Assembly (NCBI GenBank): GCA_016702505.1
Contig: JADJDU010000003.1
Location: 124,001 to 188,000, forward strand
Length of the DNA: 64,000 bases
Origin: Microthrixaceae bacterium
GTDB taxonomy: Bacteria > Actinomycetota > Acidimicrobiia > Acidimicrobiales > Iamiaceae
Direction of reading: 5' to 3'
The position numbers were made by a program, and so were the translations under genes. The notes under the pieces are model-generated. The model searched no databases, was not told the DNA's origin, and saw only the letters and a list, made by a program, of their open reading frames with translations. Shown in pieces: positions 9,125 through 18,622 of the stretch. Position 1 is the stretch's first letter. The number at the start of each line of letters is the position of its first letter.

Positions 9125-9430
9125 CGATGCCTTTCCCGATCTCAGTGGTCACTCGCGTGAATAAATGGCCGACGGGGCACTGCTACAGGTGACGTCGCTT
9201 GGCCCGTTGGCGCGCGGCACTCCCGCTCGTCCCGTGGACCCGCGTCGGGGTCCGTGATGAGAGTACGCGTGGAGGCCTACGCGATCCGCCCCCACAGAAG
9301 ATCGTCGCCAAAGACCATCGTTGGCGGCCAGATTTGGGACCTACCGGTGGCCGTACGATCGTCGGCCAGGTCACGGATCGCCGGTACTTTCGCGGGCGAG
9401 CGTGCCGGCAACGCAGGAGGGGAACCGGTA
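9125..9430. other. Divergent intergenic region between Macro-SIR2 and HD-hydrolase genes
   Basis: About 300 bases with no supported gene. It must hold promoters for both directions; I see no confident -10/-35 pair. AGGAGG at 9415-9420 serves the HD gene to the right. Confidence 0.6.
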
Positions 9431-10039
9431 ATGACCGATGGTGCAGGAGCGACAGGGTTCAGCGTGGCTGATGCCTTTCGCATCGCCCGGGAAGGTCACG
9501 CCTCCCAGATCGACAAGTCGGGCCAGCCGTACATCGGCCACATCTGGCGGGTAATGGGCGGGGTCGACGGCAACGCCGAGAAGATGGTCGCGGCGCTGCA
9601 CGACTACCTCGAGGACGTCGAGTCCGCCTCGACCCAGGGACTGCTCGACCTGGGTGTACCGACCGAGGTGGTGGATGCGGTTGAGGCGCTGACCAAGCGA
9701 GATGACGAGAAGGGCAGCGATGAGGGCTACTTCCGGTTCGTGCGTCGGGCCGCCCAGAACCCCCTCGCACGCAAGGTCAAACGTGCCGACCTGGCCGACA
9801 ACACCAACCCCGAGCGGGTACGCCTGTTCTCCGAGAACAGCCAGACCTTGGCCGCCGAACTCCGCCAAGGCGCCGACGACTACCGACATGCCGCCACTTC
9901 GGCGGACCCGGCCCTGGCCCAAGAGCTACTCCTGGTCGCCGACCAGTTCGACCACGAGGCCAACCAGGTCGAAGCCAAGCCTGCCCGCCTGAAGGCCAAG
10001 TACGACGAGGCGATCAAACTCCTCGACGAGCTCACCTAA
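9431..10039 (+). CDS. HD-domain hydrolase, RelA/SpoT (MESH1)-like
   Basis: 202 residues from MTDGAGATGFSVADAFRIA, with AGGAGG upstream of ATG 9431. The HD-hydrolase pattern is present: HASQIDKSGQPYIGHIWRV (first His), AALHDYLEDV (the HD pair followed by ED as in SpoT/MESH1), and VKRADLADNTNPER (the later Asp-Asn). Such enzymes hydrolyse (p)ppGpp or related nucleotides, and no synthetase domain is attached. The C-terminal third is helical (LLLVADQFDHEANQVEAKPA). It starts a co-directional run with the EcsC-family gene 35 bases downstream. The substrate is inferred from motif similarity only. Confidence 0.82.
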   Translation: MTDGAGATGFSVADAFRIAREGHASQIDKSGQPYIGHIWRVMGGVDGNAEKMVAALHDYLEDVESASTQGLLDLGVPTEVVDAVEALTKRDDEKGSDEGYFRFVRRAAQNPLARKVKRADLADNTNPERVRLFSENSQTLAAELRQGADDYRHAATSADPALAQELLLVADQFDHEANQVEAKPARLKAKYDEAIKLLDELT

Positions 10040-10074
10040 GCCCTGAACACGGCTTCATCTCAAAGGATCACGAA

Positions 10075-11109
10075 GTGGACAACTCAACAGAATTCTGGGA
10101 TCTCAGTGATCTCAGCCCGTACGAGCGGCAAGCGTGGGACGCCATCCAGAAGTGGCAAAACGCGGCGCGTCGCAACCTCCTGCCCGAGAGGATGCGCGGG
10201 AAAGCCAAAGAACTCGGGACAGGCGTCACCACCGCCTGGAAAGCTGTCCCCGGAACCGACCAGCTCACCGAAGTCATGGAGAAGGTTCTCGCTGGAGGAA
10301 ACCAGGCTCTGACCGACGCAGTCGCTGCGTCGCTGCGCCGTGACCGCATCCTGGAAGCGGCCCGCGATGCAGGAGCTGACGTCCACGCTCTGTCCGACAT
10401 GAGGCAGCTCGACCTTGAGGCCATCGACGGGATCCTTCCGAGGCTGAACATCCGTTATGCAGCAACCTCAGCGGCAACGGGCGCAGGATCGGGATTTGTC
10501 GCAGGGGGCGGAACAGCAGCCGTCATGGGCACCGCGGGCGTGGCAGCGGCACCGGGCGGACTCGCCGTTGGGAGTGCGCTCGTCGCCGACGTCGTAGCCA
10601 CGATCGCCCTGGCGGCCCGCGTGGCAACTCACTACGCGGGCTACTACGGCTACGACGCGCGCGAGGAAGAGGAAAAGGCCGTCCTCCTAGCGGTCATCAG
10701 TGCCGGGGTCGTCGGGGAAGGCGCTGCAAGACAGACTGCGATGCTCCACATCCGACAGGTCGCGATGATGGTCGCACGACGAGCGACATGGAAGGAACTG
10801 GGCGAGGAGGCGATCGTGAAGCTCATTCAAGGCCTCTTCGCGAAACTCAGCGTCAATCTGACGAAGAAGAAGCTCGCTCAGGCACTGCCTGTCGCTGGAA
10901 TCGCAATCGGCGCGAGCTTCAATTACGCGCTCATGCGGAAGGTAGGCACCGCTGCCTCCTACGCCTACCGCGAGCGATTCCTGATCGAAAAGTACGGACT
11001 TGACACTTGGATGCCAACTCCAAGCTTTGACGACCTCATAGTTCTGGACAAACTTGATGCACTCCTGCCCGAGCCGGACGGCTCCTACATCGAGAGGGCC
11101 GGCGAGTAG
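10075..11109 (+). CDS. EcsC family protein
   Basis: 344 residues from GTG 10075. The central and C-terminal parts match the EcsC family: IDGILPRLNIRYAATSAATG, a glycine/alanine-rich hydrophobic stretch around residues 140-190, HYAGYYGYDAREEEEKAVLL, KLAQALPVAGIAIGASFNYA and AYRERFLIEKYGLDTW. EcsC proteins are membrane-associated; the founding member lies beside an ABC transporter in Bacillus, and the molecular function is unknown. Here there is no transporter; the neighbours are an HD hydrolase and the divergent Macro-SIR2 gene, so an accessory or stress role is plausible but unproven. Confidence 0.8.
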   Translation: MDNSTEFWDLSDLSPYERQAWDAIQKWQNAARRNLLPERMRGKAKELGTGVTTAWKAVPGTDQLTEVMEKVLAGGNQALTDAVAASLRRDRILEAARDAGADVHALSDMRQLDLEAIDGILPRLNIRYAATSAATGAGSGFVAGGGTAAVMGTAGVAAAPGGLAVGSALVADVVATIALAARVATHYAGYYGYDAREEEEKAVLLAVISAGVVGEGAARQTAMLHIRQVAMMVARRATWKELGEEAIVKLIQGLFAKLSVNLTKKKLAQALPVAGIAIGASFNYALMRKVGTAASYAYRERFLIEKYGLDTWMPTPSFDDLIVLDKLDALLPEPDGSYIERAGE

Positions 11110-11242
11110 ATCGAGTCGCAAGGGCCGCAGCAGAGGCCGCAGCGAGTCGGCACCACCGTTGCTCTGACCCGAAGGGGTGGGAGGTCCGACCCCTCGCTAG
11201 TGCACTCGGCACCCGCCACAGCACCACCCGTAGTCTGCATGA

Positions 11243-11707
11243 GTGGCTGGCAACGAGACCCGGGACAGTGCGGCGGAATCGCTCACAGCCTTGGCAGATG
11301 AGCTGGAACACTCGCTCGGTGACGCTGTGACGATCGATCGATGGGCCGTGCCCGGTGACGGCGTGACTCTTACGCCGACACGAAATACAGCGCTCGCGGT
11401 GGGGTGGATGGATTTCGGCGACGAGGTCTACCTCGAAACGCTCGGCGGCCCGGGTGGCCGATGGGAACTCCGCCGTTCAAGGCAGGACATCGAATGGCTG
11501 GAGTCAATCGTCCGATCCGTCATCGCGGGCCGTGTCACCGAGGTCTTCGGACCGAGCAGGTCTCAGGTCACTGTTACGACGGAGGACGGGAAGCGGTACT
11601 CGGAGCGTGGAGCGGTGGCCGGGGATGGCTGCATTCCCTTGCCGTTCTGGACTCGGTGGGGTCAGAAGGTGAAGTACACGCCCTATCTGGAAGACACTCC
11701 CGCCTAG
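11243..11707 (+). CDS. Hypothetical protein
   Basis: 154 residues from GTG 11243, not recognised. The N-terminus is acidic and helical (SLTALADELEHSLGDAVTID). The middle predicts mixed strands (VGWMDFGDEVYLETLGGPGG). There is no signal peptide or transmembrane segment. Codon use fits the surrounding genes, and it follows the EcsC-family gene in the same direction after 133 bases. A cytoplasmic protein of unknown role. Confidence 0.55.
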   Translation: MAGNETRDSAAESLTALADELEHSLGDAVTIDRWAVPGDGVTLTPTRNTALAVGWMDFGDEVYLETLGGPGGRWELRRSRQDIEWLESIVRSVIAGRVTEVFGPSRSQVTVTTEDGKRYSERGAVAGDGCIPLPFWTRWGQKVKYTPYLEDTPA

Positions 11708-11991
11708 CTCCACATCGGCCCCAATGGAGTACGAAGGATCACCGAACTACTCGGCTCTCCTCCCCACCGCCACCCCCACGACGGCAACTGCCAACCTGTT
11801 GGTGGGCACACTCCGCCTCGTCCACTTGGCCGCGTTTCCCGCCGACCTGGCCTACTCATACTGCTCCGACGACGAAGAACACCACAGCTACCTGTTCCTC
11901 GGCCTCGAAGAGATAAACGACTGAGGCCGGGGATGTCACGGCGGGGCCGTACGTAGGCAGCGATCGCTCACCGTCTCTCGAAAGGGACCCC
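11708..11991. other. Intergenic region with one weak 66-codon frame
   Basis: A forward open frame at 11724-11924 (MEYEGSPNYSALLPTATPTT..) has no ribosome site and no recognisable domain, so I do not call it a gene. The GAAAGGGA ribosome site of the lipoprotein lies at the right end. Confidence 0.5.
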
Positions 11992-12495
11992 ATGAAATCG
12001 CAACGTCGCCTGACTGCCCGCACATGCGCGCTCGGTTCGCTCGTGACCTTGGCCATCATCACCGGAACCGGCTGTGGCACCAAGGGCGGGGATACTCAGG
12101 AATCTCAGGCTGAGACCACCGCTGCCCCAGCGACCACCCTCACTCCCACCACCTCAGAGACGCCCCCATCGACTGCCGCGCCAGCCACGACCGCGGCGCC
12201 TACAACGACCGCGGCGCCCGTCACCACGACAGCACCACCGACCACCGCTGCTCCGGCGGGATACACCATGCCCGATCTCGTGGGCCAGAACCTGCAGGAC
12301 GCCCAAGACGAGCTCCAGTCAGTCTCAGGAAACCCGCTCTTCTACTCCGCGTCCCACGACCTTGCCGGCAACAGAAACCAGGTCCTGGATAGCAACTGGA
12401 AGGTCTGCACGCAGAACATCCCGGCCGGGTCGACCTTCACCGACGACACCACCGTCGACTTCGGTGTCGTGAAGCTGGACGAGATCTGCCCGTAG
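11992..12495 (+). CDS. Secreted PASTA-domain lipoprotein
   Basis: 167 residues. Residues 1-28 are a lipoprotein signal (MKSQRRLTAR then a hydrophobic core ending TGTGC, with Cys28 as the lipidation site). Residues ~35-90 are a low-complexity Thr/Ala/Pro linker built from TTAAP-like units, typical of wall-spanning stalks. Residues ~92-167 form one PASTA domain (YTMPDLVGQNLQDAQDELQS), with two cysteines that could pair. PASTA domains bind peptidoglycan fragments in serine/threonine kinases and PBPs, but here there is no catalytic domain. It is likely anchored in the membrane and reaches into the cell wall. A good GAAAGGGA ribosome site precedes ATG 11992. Confidence 0.88.
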   Translation: MKSQRRLTARTCALGSLVTLAIITGTGCGTKGGDTQESQAETTAAPATTLTPTTSETPPSTAAPATTAAPTTTAAPVTTTAPPTTAAPAGYTMPDLVGQNLQDAQDELQSVSGNPLFYSASHDLAGNRNQVLDSNWKVCTQNIPAGSTFTDDTTVDFGVVKLDEICP

Positions 12496-12550
12496 GCGGT
12501 GGACCGAACCCGCCCGGGTCGACCTCCGGTGACCTCAGCGCGCTATCGGG

Positions 12551-14281
12551 TCAGCGGGTGGCGACGGTGTCGGTGTGGGTTCCGCTGCGTAGGACGGTGC
12601 CGGGGAGGTCGCCGGTGGCCTGTCCGTCGACCACGGTGACCACGCCGTTCACCAGCACCTTGCGGACCCCGATGGAGTCGGCGGTGAGGCGCGGCGAGTT
12701 GCCGGGCAGGTCGTGTACCAGGGTGGCCAGCTCGCTGCCCACCGTCTCGGGGTCGACCACCACCACGTCGGCCTGGTAGCCCTCGACCAGCCGGCCACGG
12801 TCGCGCAGGCCGAATAGGGCGGCCTGGTCGCTGGTCATCATCTGTACCGCCCGCTCCACGCTGACCAGCTTGCGGCCTCGCAGGCAGTCGCCCAGGAACC
12901 GGGTGGGGAACGGTGCTCCGCACATGCGGTCGAGGTGGGCGCCGGCGTCGGAACCACCAAGGATCGAGCGGTCATCGGCCCAGGTCTGGCGGCGCAGCTC
13001 CCACGACTCGGCGTCACCGTCGGGCGGGATGGGCCACAACACGGTGCGCAGGTCGTCGGCCACCACGATGTCGACGAGGGTGGCGAAGGCGTCCTTGCCT
13101 CGTTCGGCAGCCAGGTCACCGACGCGGCGGCCCTGGAGGCCCTCGTTGGCCTCCGAGTAGGTGTCGCCGATGATGTAGTTCTCGAAGTCGGCCAGACGGC
13201 GGAACACCCCGGCCTCTTCGGACCCGGCCCGTTCCACCATGAACGCCTGGGTCTCGGGATCCTGGAGGCGGGCCATGCGCTCGGCCAGCGGCAGCCGGAG
13301 GATGTCACCCCAACCGGGGATCAGGAACAGCCCGCAGTGGTTGAGGAAGCTCATGTTCATGGGCACCTGCACCGGCAGGGTGAGGGCCACGATCCGCCCG
13401 CCCCGTTCGGCGGCGACGTCGGCGGCCGAGAGCTGGCGGGGGATGCGGTCGGGCACCTTGGAGTCGATGGTGAGGACGTTCCAGTTGAGGGGGCGCCCGG
13501 CAGTGGCCGACATGTCGGCGAACAGGTCGATCTCCTCGTCGCTGAAGCGGTCGAGGCAGCCGTCGGTCATGCCTTCCAGCGTGGTGCCGGGGTAGCGACC
13601 CACCACCTCGCACATGGCCAGGATCTCGTCCTTGGTGGCCCATCGTGACGACACCGGCTGGCCGTCGCCGTCGGAATGGGTGCGGCTCTGGGTGGTGGAG
13701 AAGCCGAGGGCCCCGGCCTCGATCGACTCAGACAGGACCCGCTGCATCTCGGCCACCTGCTCGGGGCTGGCTTCGTTGCCGATGGCGTCGGCACCCATCA
13801 CGTAGCGGCGCAGCGCGCAGTGCCCGACCAGGAACCCGATGTTGACCCCGACCTTGCCTTCGAGCACGTCCAGGTACTCACCGAAGGTCTCCCAGTTCCA
13901 CGGCACGCCCTCTTCGAGCGCCGCCACCGACATGCCTTCGACGCTGGCCATCATCTCGCGGGTGTAGGCCCCGTCCTCGGCCCGCAGCGGGGCCAGGGTG
14001 AACCCGCAGTTACCGGCGATCACCGTGGTCACGCCGTGCACGTTGGACGGCGAGGCGTAGGCGTCCCAGTGGATCTGGGCGTCGTAGTGGGTGTGGGGGT
14101 CGATGGCGCCGGGGATCACCAACATGGCGGTGGCGTCGGTTACCTGGGCCGCCTCCTCGGTGATGGTGCCCGGCTCTGCCACCGCCACGATCTTCCCGTC
14201 CCGCACCGCGATGTCGGCGGGCCGGGCCGGGGCGCCGGTGCCGTCGATGACGGTTCCGCCGGTGATCAGGTGGTCGAGCAT
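12551..14281 (-). CDS. Amidohydrolase, N-acyl-D-amino-acid deacylase-like
   Basis: 576 residues. The amidohydrolase superfamily is shown by IPGAIDPHTHYDAQIHWD (the metal-binding HxH), GHCALR, and the C-terminal DAGAHLDRM (the conserved Asp). The N-terminal strand MLDHLITGGTVIDGTG and the late ADVVVVDPETV segment form the flanking beta-sandwich domain. Overall order matches D-aminoacylase/N-acyl-D-amino-acid deacylase proteins, which remove acyl groups from D-amino acids or related amides; the exact substrate is unknown. It is cytoplasmic, stands alone, and is divergent from isocitrate dehydrogenase 168 bases away. Confidence 0.85.
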   Translation of the reverse strand: MLDHLITGGTVIDGTGAPARPADIAVRDGKIVAVAEPGTITEEAAQVTDATAMLVIPGAIDPHTHYDAQIHWDAYASPSNVHGVTTVIAGNCGFTLAPLRAEDGAYTREMMASVEGMSVAALEEGVPWNWETFGEYLDVLEGKVGVNIGFLVGHCALRRYVMGADAIGNEASPEQVAEMQRVLSESIEAGALGFSTTQSRTHSDGDGQPVSSRWATKDEILAMCEVVGRYPGTTLEGMTDGCLDRFSDEEIDLFADMSATAGRPLNWNVLTIDSKVPDRIPRQLSAADVAAERGGRIVALTLPVQVPMNMSFLNHCGLFLIPGWGDILRLPLAERMARLQDPETQAFMVERAGSEEAGVFRRLADFENYIIGDTYSEANEGLQGRRVGDLAAERGKDAFATLVDIVVADDLRTVLWPIPPDGDAESWELRRQTWADDRSILGGSDAGAHLDRMCGAPFPTRFLGDCLRGRKLVSVERAVQMMTSDQAALFGLRDRGRLVEGYQADVVVVDPETVGSELATLVHDLPGNSPRLTADSIGVRKVLVNGVVTVVDGQATGDLPGTVLRSGTHTDTVATR

Positions 14282-14449
14282 GGTGGGAAACCTCCGGGGC
14301 TCGCCCGGGTGCCGGGCGTTTCTGACGGGCCGTCAGATACTACCGTCCCCGCCGCCCGCACACCCACGCCACCGGCTGGCAGGCGGACCGGGCAGGGTCG
14401 GTAACGTCGGGGGACCAACGGAAGTACCCACGGAAGTGAGACCGTCGCC

Positions 14450-16682
14450 ATGACCGACAACGCCCCGTCCATCGTCTACACCCACACCGACGAGGCCCCG
14501 GCCCTGGCCACCCGGTCGCTGCTACCCATCGTGGAAGCCTTCGCCCGCCAGGCCGGTGTCCCGGTGACCACGGCAGACATCTCCCTCAGCGGGCGCATCC
14601 TGGCCGCCTTCTCCGACCTGTTGCCCGCCGACCAACGGGTGCCCGACACCCTCGCTGAGCTGGGTGCCTTGGCGCTGCGGCCCGAAGCCAACATCATCAA
14701 GCTGCCCAACGTCAGCGCGTCCATGCCTCAGCTCAAGACGGCCATCGCCGAACTGCAGGCCTTGGGCTACGCCCTTCCCGACTACCCCGACGAGCCCTCC
14801 ACCCCCGAAGAGGTGGACGCCGCGGCTCGCTACGACAAGGTCAAGGGCAGTGCCGTCAACCCGGTGCTGCGCGAGGGCAACTCGGATCGTCGCGCCCCCC
14901 GCTCGGTCAAGGAGTACGCCCGTACCCACCCCCACTCCATGGGTGCCTGGTCGGCCGACTCCAAGACCAACGTGGCCACCATGGATGCGGGTGACTTCCG
15001 TTCCACCGAGCAGTCGGTGACCATCGCCTCGGCCGGCACCATCCGGATCGAACACGTGGCGGGCGACGGAGACGTCACCGTCCTCAAGGGTGACTTCGCC
15101 GTGCAGGCCGGTGAGATCGTCGACGCCGCCGTCATGCGCCGCAAGGCGTTGGTGGCATTCCTGGCCGAGCAGGTGGAACGAGCCCGCACCGAAGGCGTCC
15201 TGCTGTCGGTGCACTTGAAGGCCACCATGATGAAGGTCTCGGATCCGATCATCTTCGGCCATGCCGTACGCACCTACTTCGCCGACCTGTTCGACACCTA
15301 CGGCACCGCCCTCGAGGAAGCCGGCGTCAGCGCCGACAACGGAATGGCCGCCCTGCTGGACGCCCTCGATGGGCTGCCCGCCGACACCGCCACCGCCATC
15401 AGGTCTGCGATCGATGCCGCCTACGCCGCCGGACCGGCGCTGGCCATGGTCGACTCCGACAAGGGCATCACCAACCTTCACGTTCCCAGCGACGTGATCG
15501 TCGACGCCTCCATGCCGGCCATGATCCGCACCTCGGGGCAGATGTGGAACGCCCAGGGCGCCCAGCAGGACACCCTGGCCGTGCTACCCGACAGCAGCTA
15601 CGCCGGCATCTACCAGGTGGTGCTCGACGACTGCCGGGCCAACGGCGCCTTCGACCCCGCCACCATGGGATCGGTGCCCAACGTCGGCCTCATGGCCCAA
15701 AAGGCCGAGGAGTACGGCTCCCACGACAAGACCTTCCAGATCGAATCGGTCGGTGTGGTGCGAGTGGTCGACGGCTCCGGGACCACCTTGATCGAGCACC
15801 CGGTCGCCCCCGGCGACATCTGGCGAGCCTGTCAGACCAAGCAGGCGCCGGTGCTGGACTGGGTGAAGCTGGCCGTCACCCGGGCCGCGCCACCGGAGCC
15901 CCCGCCGTGTTCTGGCTGGATGAGACCCGCGCCCACGACGCCGAGGTGATCGCCAAGGTCCGCGCCGAGCTTCCCAACCACGACACCGACGGCCTCCAGA
16001 TCGAGATCATGGCCCCCGTGGCGGCCATCGCCTTCTCCCTGGAGCGCATCCGCCGCGGTGAGGACACCATCTCGGTAACCGGCAACGTGTTGCGCGACTA
16101 CCTGACCGACCTGTTCCCGATCCTGGAACTGGGGACCAGCGCCAAGATGTTGTCGATCGTGCCGTTGATGAACGGTGGCGGCCTGTTCGAGACCGGAGCG
16201 GGCGGTTCGGCCCCAAGCACGTCCAGCAGTTCCAGAAGGAGAACCACCTGCGCTGGGACTCCCTCGGGGAGTTCCTGGCCCTGGCTGTGTCCTTCGAGCA
16301 CTTCGCCAACCTCACCGGCAACACCCGAGCCCAGGTCCTGGCCGACACCCTCGACACCGCCACCGGCGGCGTCCTCAACAACGACCGTTCGCCGTCACGC
16401 AAGGTGAACGAGCTCGACAACCGGGGCAGCCACTTCTACCTGGCCCTGTACTGGGCTCAGGCCCTGGCCGCCCAGACCACCGACGCCGACCTGGCCGCCA
16501 CGTTCACACCCCTGGCCGAGAAGCTGGCCGCCGAGGAAGCCACCATCGTCGCCGAGCTGAACGCCGTCCAGGGCTCCCCCGTCGACTTCGGCCCCTACTA
16601 CCGCCCCGACGAAGCCAAGGCCACCGCCGCCATGCGCCCCAGCCCCACCCTCAACGCCGCCCTGGACCTGCTCCCCTCATGA
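14450..16682 (+). CDS. icd: Isocitrate dehydrogenase [NADP+], monomeric type (two frameshifts)
   Basis: The N-terminal ~480 residues (MTDNAPSIVYTHTDEAPALA onward) match monomeric NADP-dependent isocitrate dehydrogenase. VKGSAVNPVLREGNSDRRAP and SVHLKATMMKVSDPIIFGH are among its conserved blocks. The frame breaks at about 15881-15892, where one C is missing (expected TRARATGAPAVFW), and again near 16209-16216, where another C is missing (expected SAPKHVQQFQKENHLRWDS). It then runs to a normal C-terminus. Adding the two bases gives 744 residues, the usual size for this family. The enzyme converts isocitrate to 2-oxoglutarate in the TCA cycle and makes NADPH. Two real inactivating lesions in an otherwise conserved TCA gene are unlikely, so these are probably assembly indels. 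Confidence 0.9.
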
Positions 16683-16821
16683 AGAGAGTTACGTAGGCGA
16701 CTCAAACATCATCGCCAGCCGTCCAGGGAGATCGGCCTCGTAGTCCTCCCATCACCGCCCCGCCACGAAAGCGGCCACGTTGCTCGTGGCTTCGTGAGCA
16801 TCCCAAAGGTAGGTTCTCGGG

Positions 16822-17130
16822 TCAGGCTGCATACAGCTCCGCTTGGTTCTCCCTGACTGTTGCTGCGAGGTAGGGGTTTCGCAAGGCCGAGGGGTCGACC
16901 AGATCGACAGGGCTGCGCAGCAGCGACTCCAACGCTTCCTTCAAGCCGAAGTAGGCGTCAAAGCGTGACTGTCCCGTTGGTGGGTCGAGCTCAACCAGGA
17001 AGTCGACATCGCTCAACCCAGCCCTGAACGTCCCATCGACCGCCGACCCGAACACCACGAGACGTCGCACACCGAAGCGGCGACACAGCGACTCGATCTC
17101 GGTGATGTGGTCTGTGACAGCCGCGATCAT
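16822..17130 (-). CDS. MNT-type nucleotidyltransferase (orphan)
   Basis: 102 residues from ATG 17130. It carries the minimal nucleotidyltransferase motif GSAVDGTFRAGLSDVDFLVE, with GS followed by DxD, and a C-terminal PVDLVDPSALRNPYL segment typical of this small family. These proteins often act as antitoxins that AMPylate HEPN toxins (MntA-HepT type). No HEPN gene is adjacent on either side, so this copy is an orphan or its partner is elsewhere. It is divergent from the Uma2 gene. Confidence 0.85.
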   Translation of the reverse strand: MIAAVTDHITEIESLCRRFGVRRLVVFGSAVDGTFRAGLSDVDFLVELDPPTGQSRFDAYFGLKEALESLLRSPVDLVDPSALRNPYLAATVRENQAELYAA

Positions 17131-17223
17131 GCCGACATTCTCGCACCGATTAGCCCCCACCCTGGAGGCCTACTTCCTGACGGAGGGCCCATCCGCGCCA
17201 CCGTTCGCCCCCTCGGTGGGACG

Positions 17224-17233
17224 CCCCCCCCCC
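17224..17233. repeat. Poly-C tract (about 10 C)
   Basis: A run of ten C residues lies in the divergent region between the nucleotidyltransferase and Uma2 genes. It could affect promoter spacing through slippage, or simply be miscounted, given the other G/C-run errors in this window. Confidence 0.7.
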
Positions 17234-17294
17234 GCTCGGTCAGGGGAGCATGGAGACCTTCCCCGGGCAAATTTGACCGAACGAGAGCAGCACG

Positions 17295-17831
17295 ATGTCT
17301 GTCAGGCAGGCGATTCACCGCATGACCGTCGACGAGTACATCCGCACCGTTCACGACCTCGGATGGACCTCCACCGAGCTCATCGAGGGAGTGGTGTACG
17401 ACGTGACACCGGAGTTCGACCGCCACGCCGGGACCGTCATGACCGTGCTTCACCAGTTGGAGGATGCCTTTCCCCATGACGTCGTCCGAGTCGTCGGCAG
17501 CGTCCAGCTCAGCTCGACCACGATCATGGATCCCGATGCCTACGTCATCGACGGCACCTTTCCCCGCCACCCAGACCGGCCCATCCCAATCGGCGCGGTG
17601 AAGCTGGTGGTGGAGGTGAGCGTCACGACCCAGCTCCACGACGGTGGACCGAAGCTGGCCGCCTACGCCCAGGCCGCCGTGCCCGAGGTGTGGTTGATCG
17701 ATCCCCGCCCCGATGCCGCAACTCTGACCCGCCACCGCCATCCCAGCGGCAACGGCTATCGGACCATCGACACGATCGCCATCGGCGAGAACGCCAGCCG
17801 TCTCGACGCCACCGAGGTCCTGTCCAGCTAG
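17295..17831 (+). CDS. Uma2 family (DUF820) PD-(D/E)XK-fold protein
   Basis: 178 residues, MSVRQAIHRMTVDEYIRTVH onward. It follows the Uma2/DUF820 pattern: a MTVDEY-type start, ELIEGVVYDVTPEFDRHAGT, MDPDAYVIDG (catalytic Asp region), KLVVEVSV and KLAAYAQAAVPEVWLIDP (the ExK-like core and following strand). Family members have a restriction-nuclease-like fold, are common in cyanobacteria and actinobacteria, and have no firmly established role. It is divergent from the orphan nucleotidyltransferase, but no functional link is shown. Confidence 0.88.
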   Translation: MSVRQAIHRMTVDEYIRTVHDLGWTSTELIEGVVYDVTPEFDRHAGTVMTVLHQLEDAFPHDVVRVVGSVQLSSTTIMDPDAYVIDGTFPRHPDRPIPIGAVKLVVEVSVTTQLHDGGPKLAAYAQAAVPEVWLIDPRPDAATLTRHRHPSGNGYRTIDTIAIGENASRLDATEVLSS

Positions 17832-18190
17832 GACGTGGAGGCCGTGGTCATGGCTGAGTGCCAGATGACATGGGCCTGCACTCGGCGCTCCGGAGCGGCC
17901 AAGACACGCCCCTGTGCTCCCACCCCGGCCACCTGAGTCAGTGCAGTGGTGAGTGACCCAACCATCATGGCCCAACACCGTGCAGTGGCTTCTGGAATCC
18001 GCCGACCCGTCACCTAAAGGGGTGCCGTCACCCCATGAACCCGCCGTCTCCTCTGTGATTCGAGTCGTGGAACAACCCGAACCATGGTCGAGACCCCCGA
18101 CCCCACCGCGGACCCTCAGCCCCTCACACCCCGCTCAGACGCGAAGCGCCACCAAAAGAGGTGCCGACTGAATAGCTACCTTCACTCGAT
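17832..18190. other. Intergenic region, no gene seen
   Basis: About 360 bases between the Uma2 gene and the orphan immunity gene. I see no supported coding frame, RNA gene or clear terminator. Base composition changes towards AT near the right end, where the acquired toxin module begins. Confidence 0.6.
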
Positions 18191-18622
18191 TTATTGAATC
18201 TGGCCTCCTCCTAGGAAACCGAGGTCTCGAGCAAGATGCAAGACATCTTCAGCATCTGCCTGACTCGACTTGCGGACCGGCAGGCCTATAACGTGACCTG
18301 ATACAAGACTCAGGCGGAGGACGTAATCGGTTCTGAGGAACCAACGCGATCGGCCAAAATCTATTGAGCTAATCTCTGACCACCTCCATCGCCGTCGGAA
18401 CGGCCAGCACCGACGGATTCCTTCCTCGTCAAAGACCAATGATACAGCCTTTGCGCCAATTAAAAATAGGGAGAGCGAAAAGGCGACCATTGCGATACCA
18501 ACCATTCCTGCTGAGAGGAACGCCGGCAACAGCGGAACTATCATCACGACTGAGCCAAATATCATTCCACCAAACTCATTCGACCTCACTATTGTCGCGC
18601 CTGCAGAGCGATACTTACTCAT
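18191..18622 (-). CDS. Orphan RHS immunity protein, membrane-anchored (copy 1)
   Basis: 143 residues from ATG 18622 (MSKYRSAGATIVRSNEF). Two hydrophobic helices at about residues 21-60 (MIFGSVVMIVPLLPAFL and MVGIAMVAFSLSLFLIG) are followed by a cytoplasmic domain with the pattern EEGIRRCWPFRRRWRWSEI..IDFGRSRW..RTDYVLRLSLVSG, resembling bacterial PH-like domains. It is a clear paralogue of the gene at 20138-20569. Its start overlaps the stop of a toxin-tip remnant exactly as in the intact locus, which marks it as the immunity half of a displaced toxin-immunity module. Base composition is more AT-rich than flanking housekeeping genes. Confidence 0.78.
   Translation of the reverse strand: MSKYRSAGATIVRSNEFGGMIFGSVVMIVPLLPAFLSAGMVGIAMVAFSLSLFLIGAKAVSLVFDEEGIRRCWPFRRRWRWSEISSIDFGRSRWFLRTDYVLRLSLVSGHVIGLPVRKSSQADAEDVLHLARDLGFLGGGQIQ

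Noticed and set aside
11724..11924. 66-codon forward frame between the unknown gene and the PASTA lipoprotein
   Set aside because: No ribosome site, no recognisable feature, and Thr/Ala-rich composition expected by chance; not convincing as a gene.
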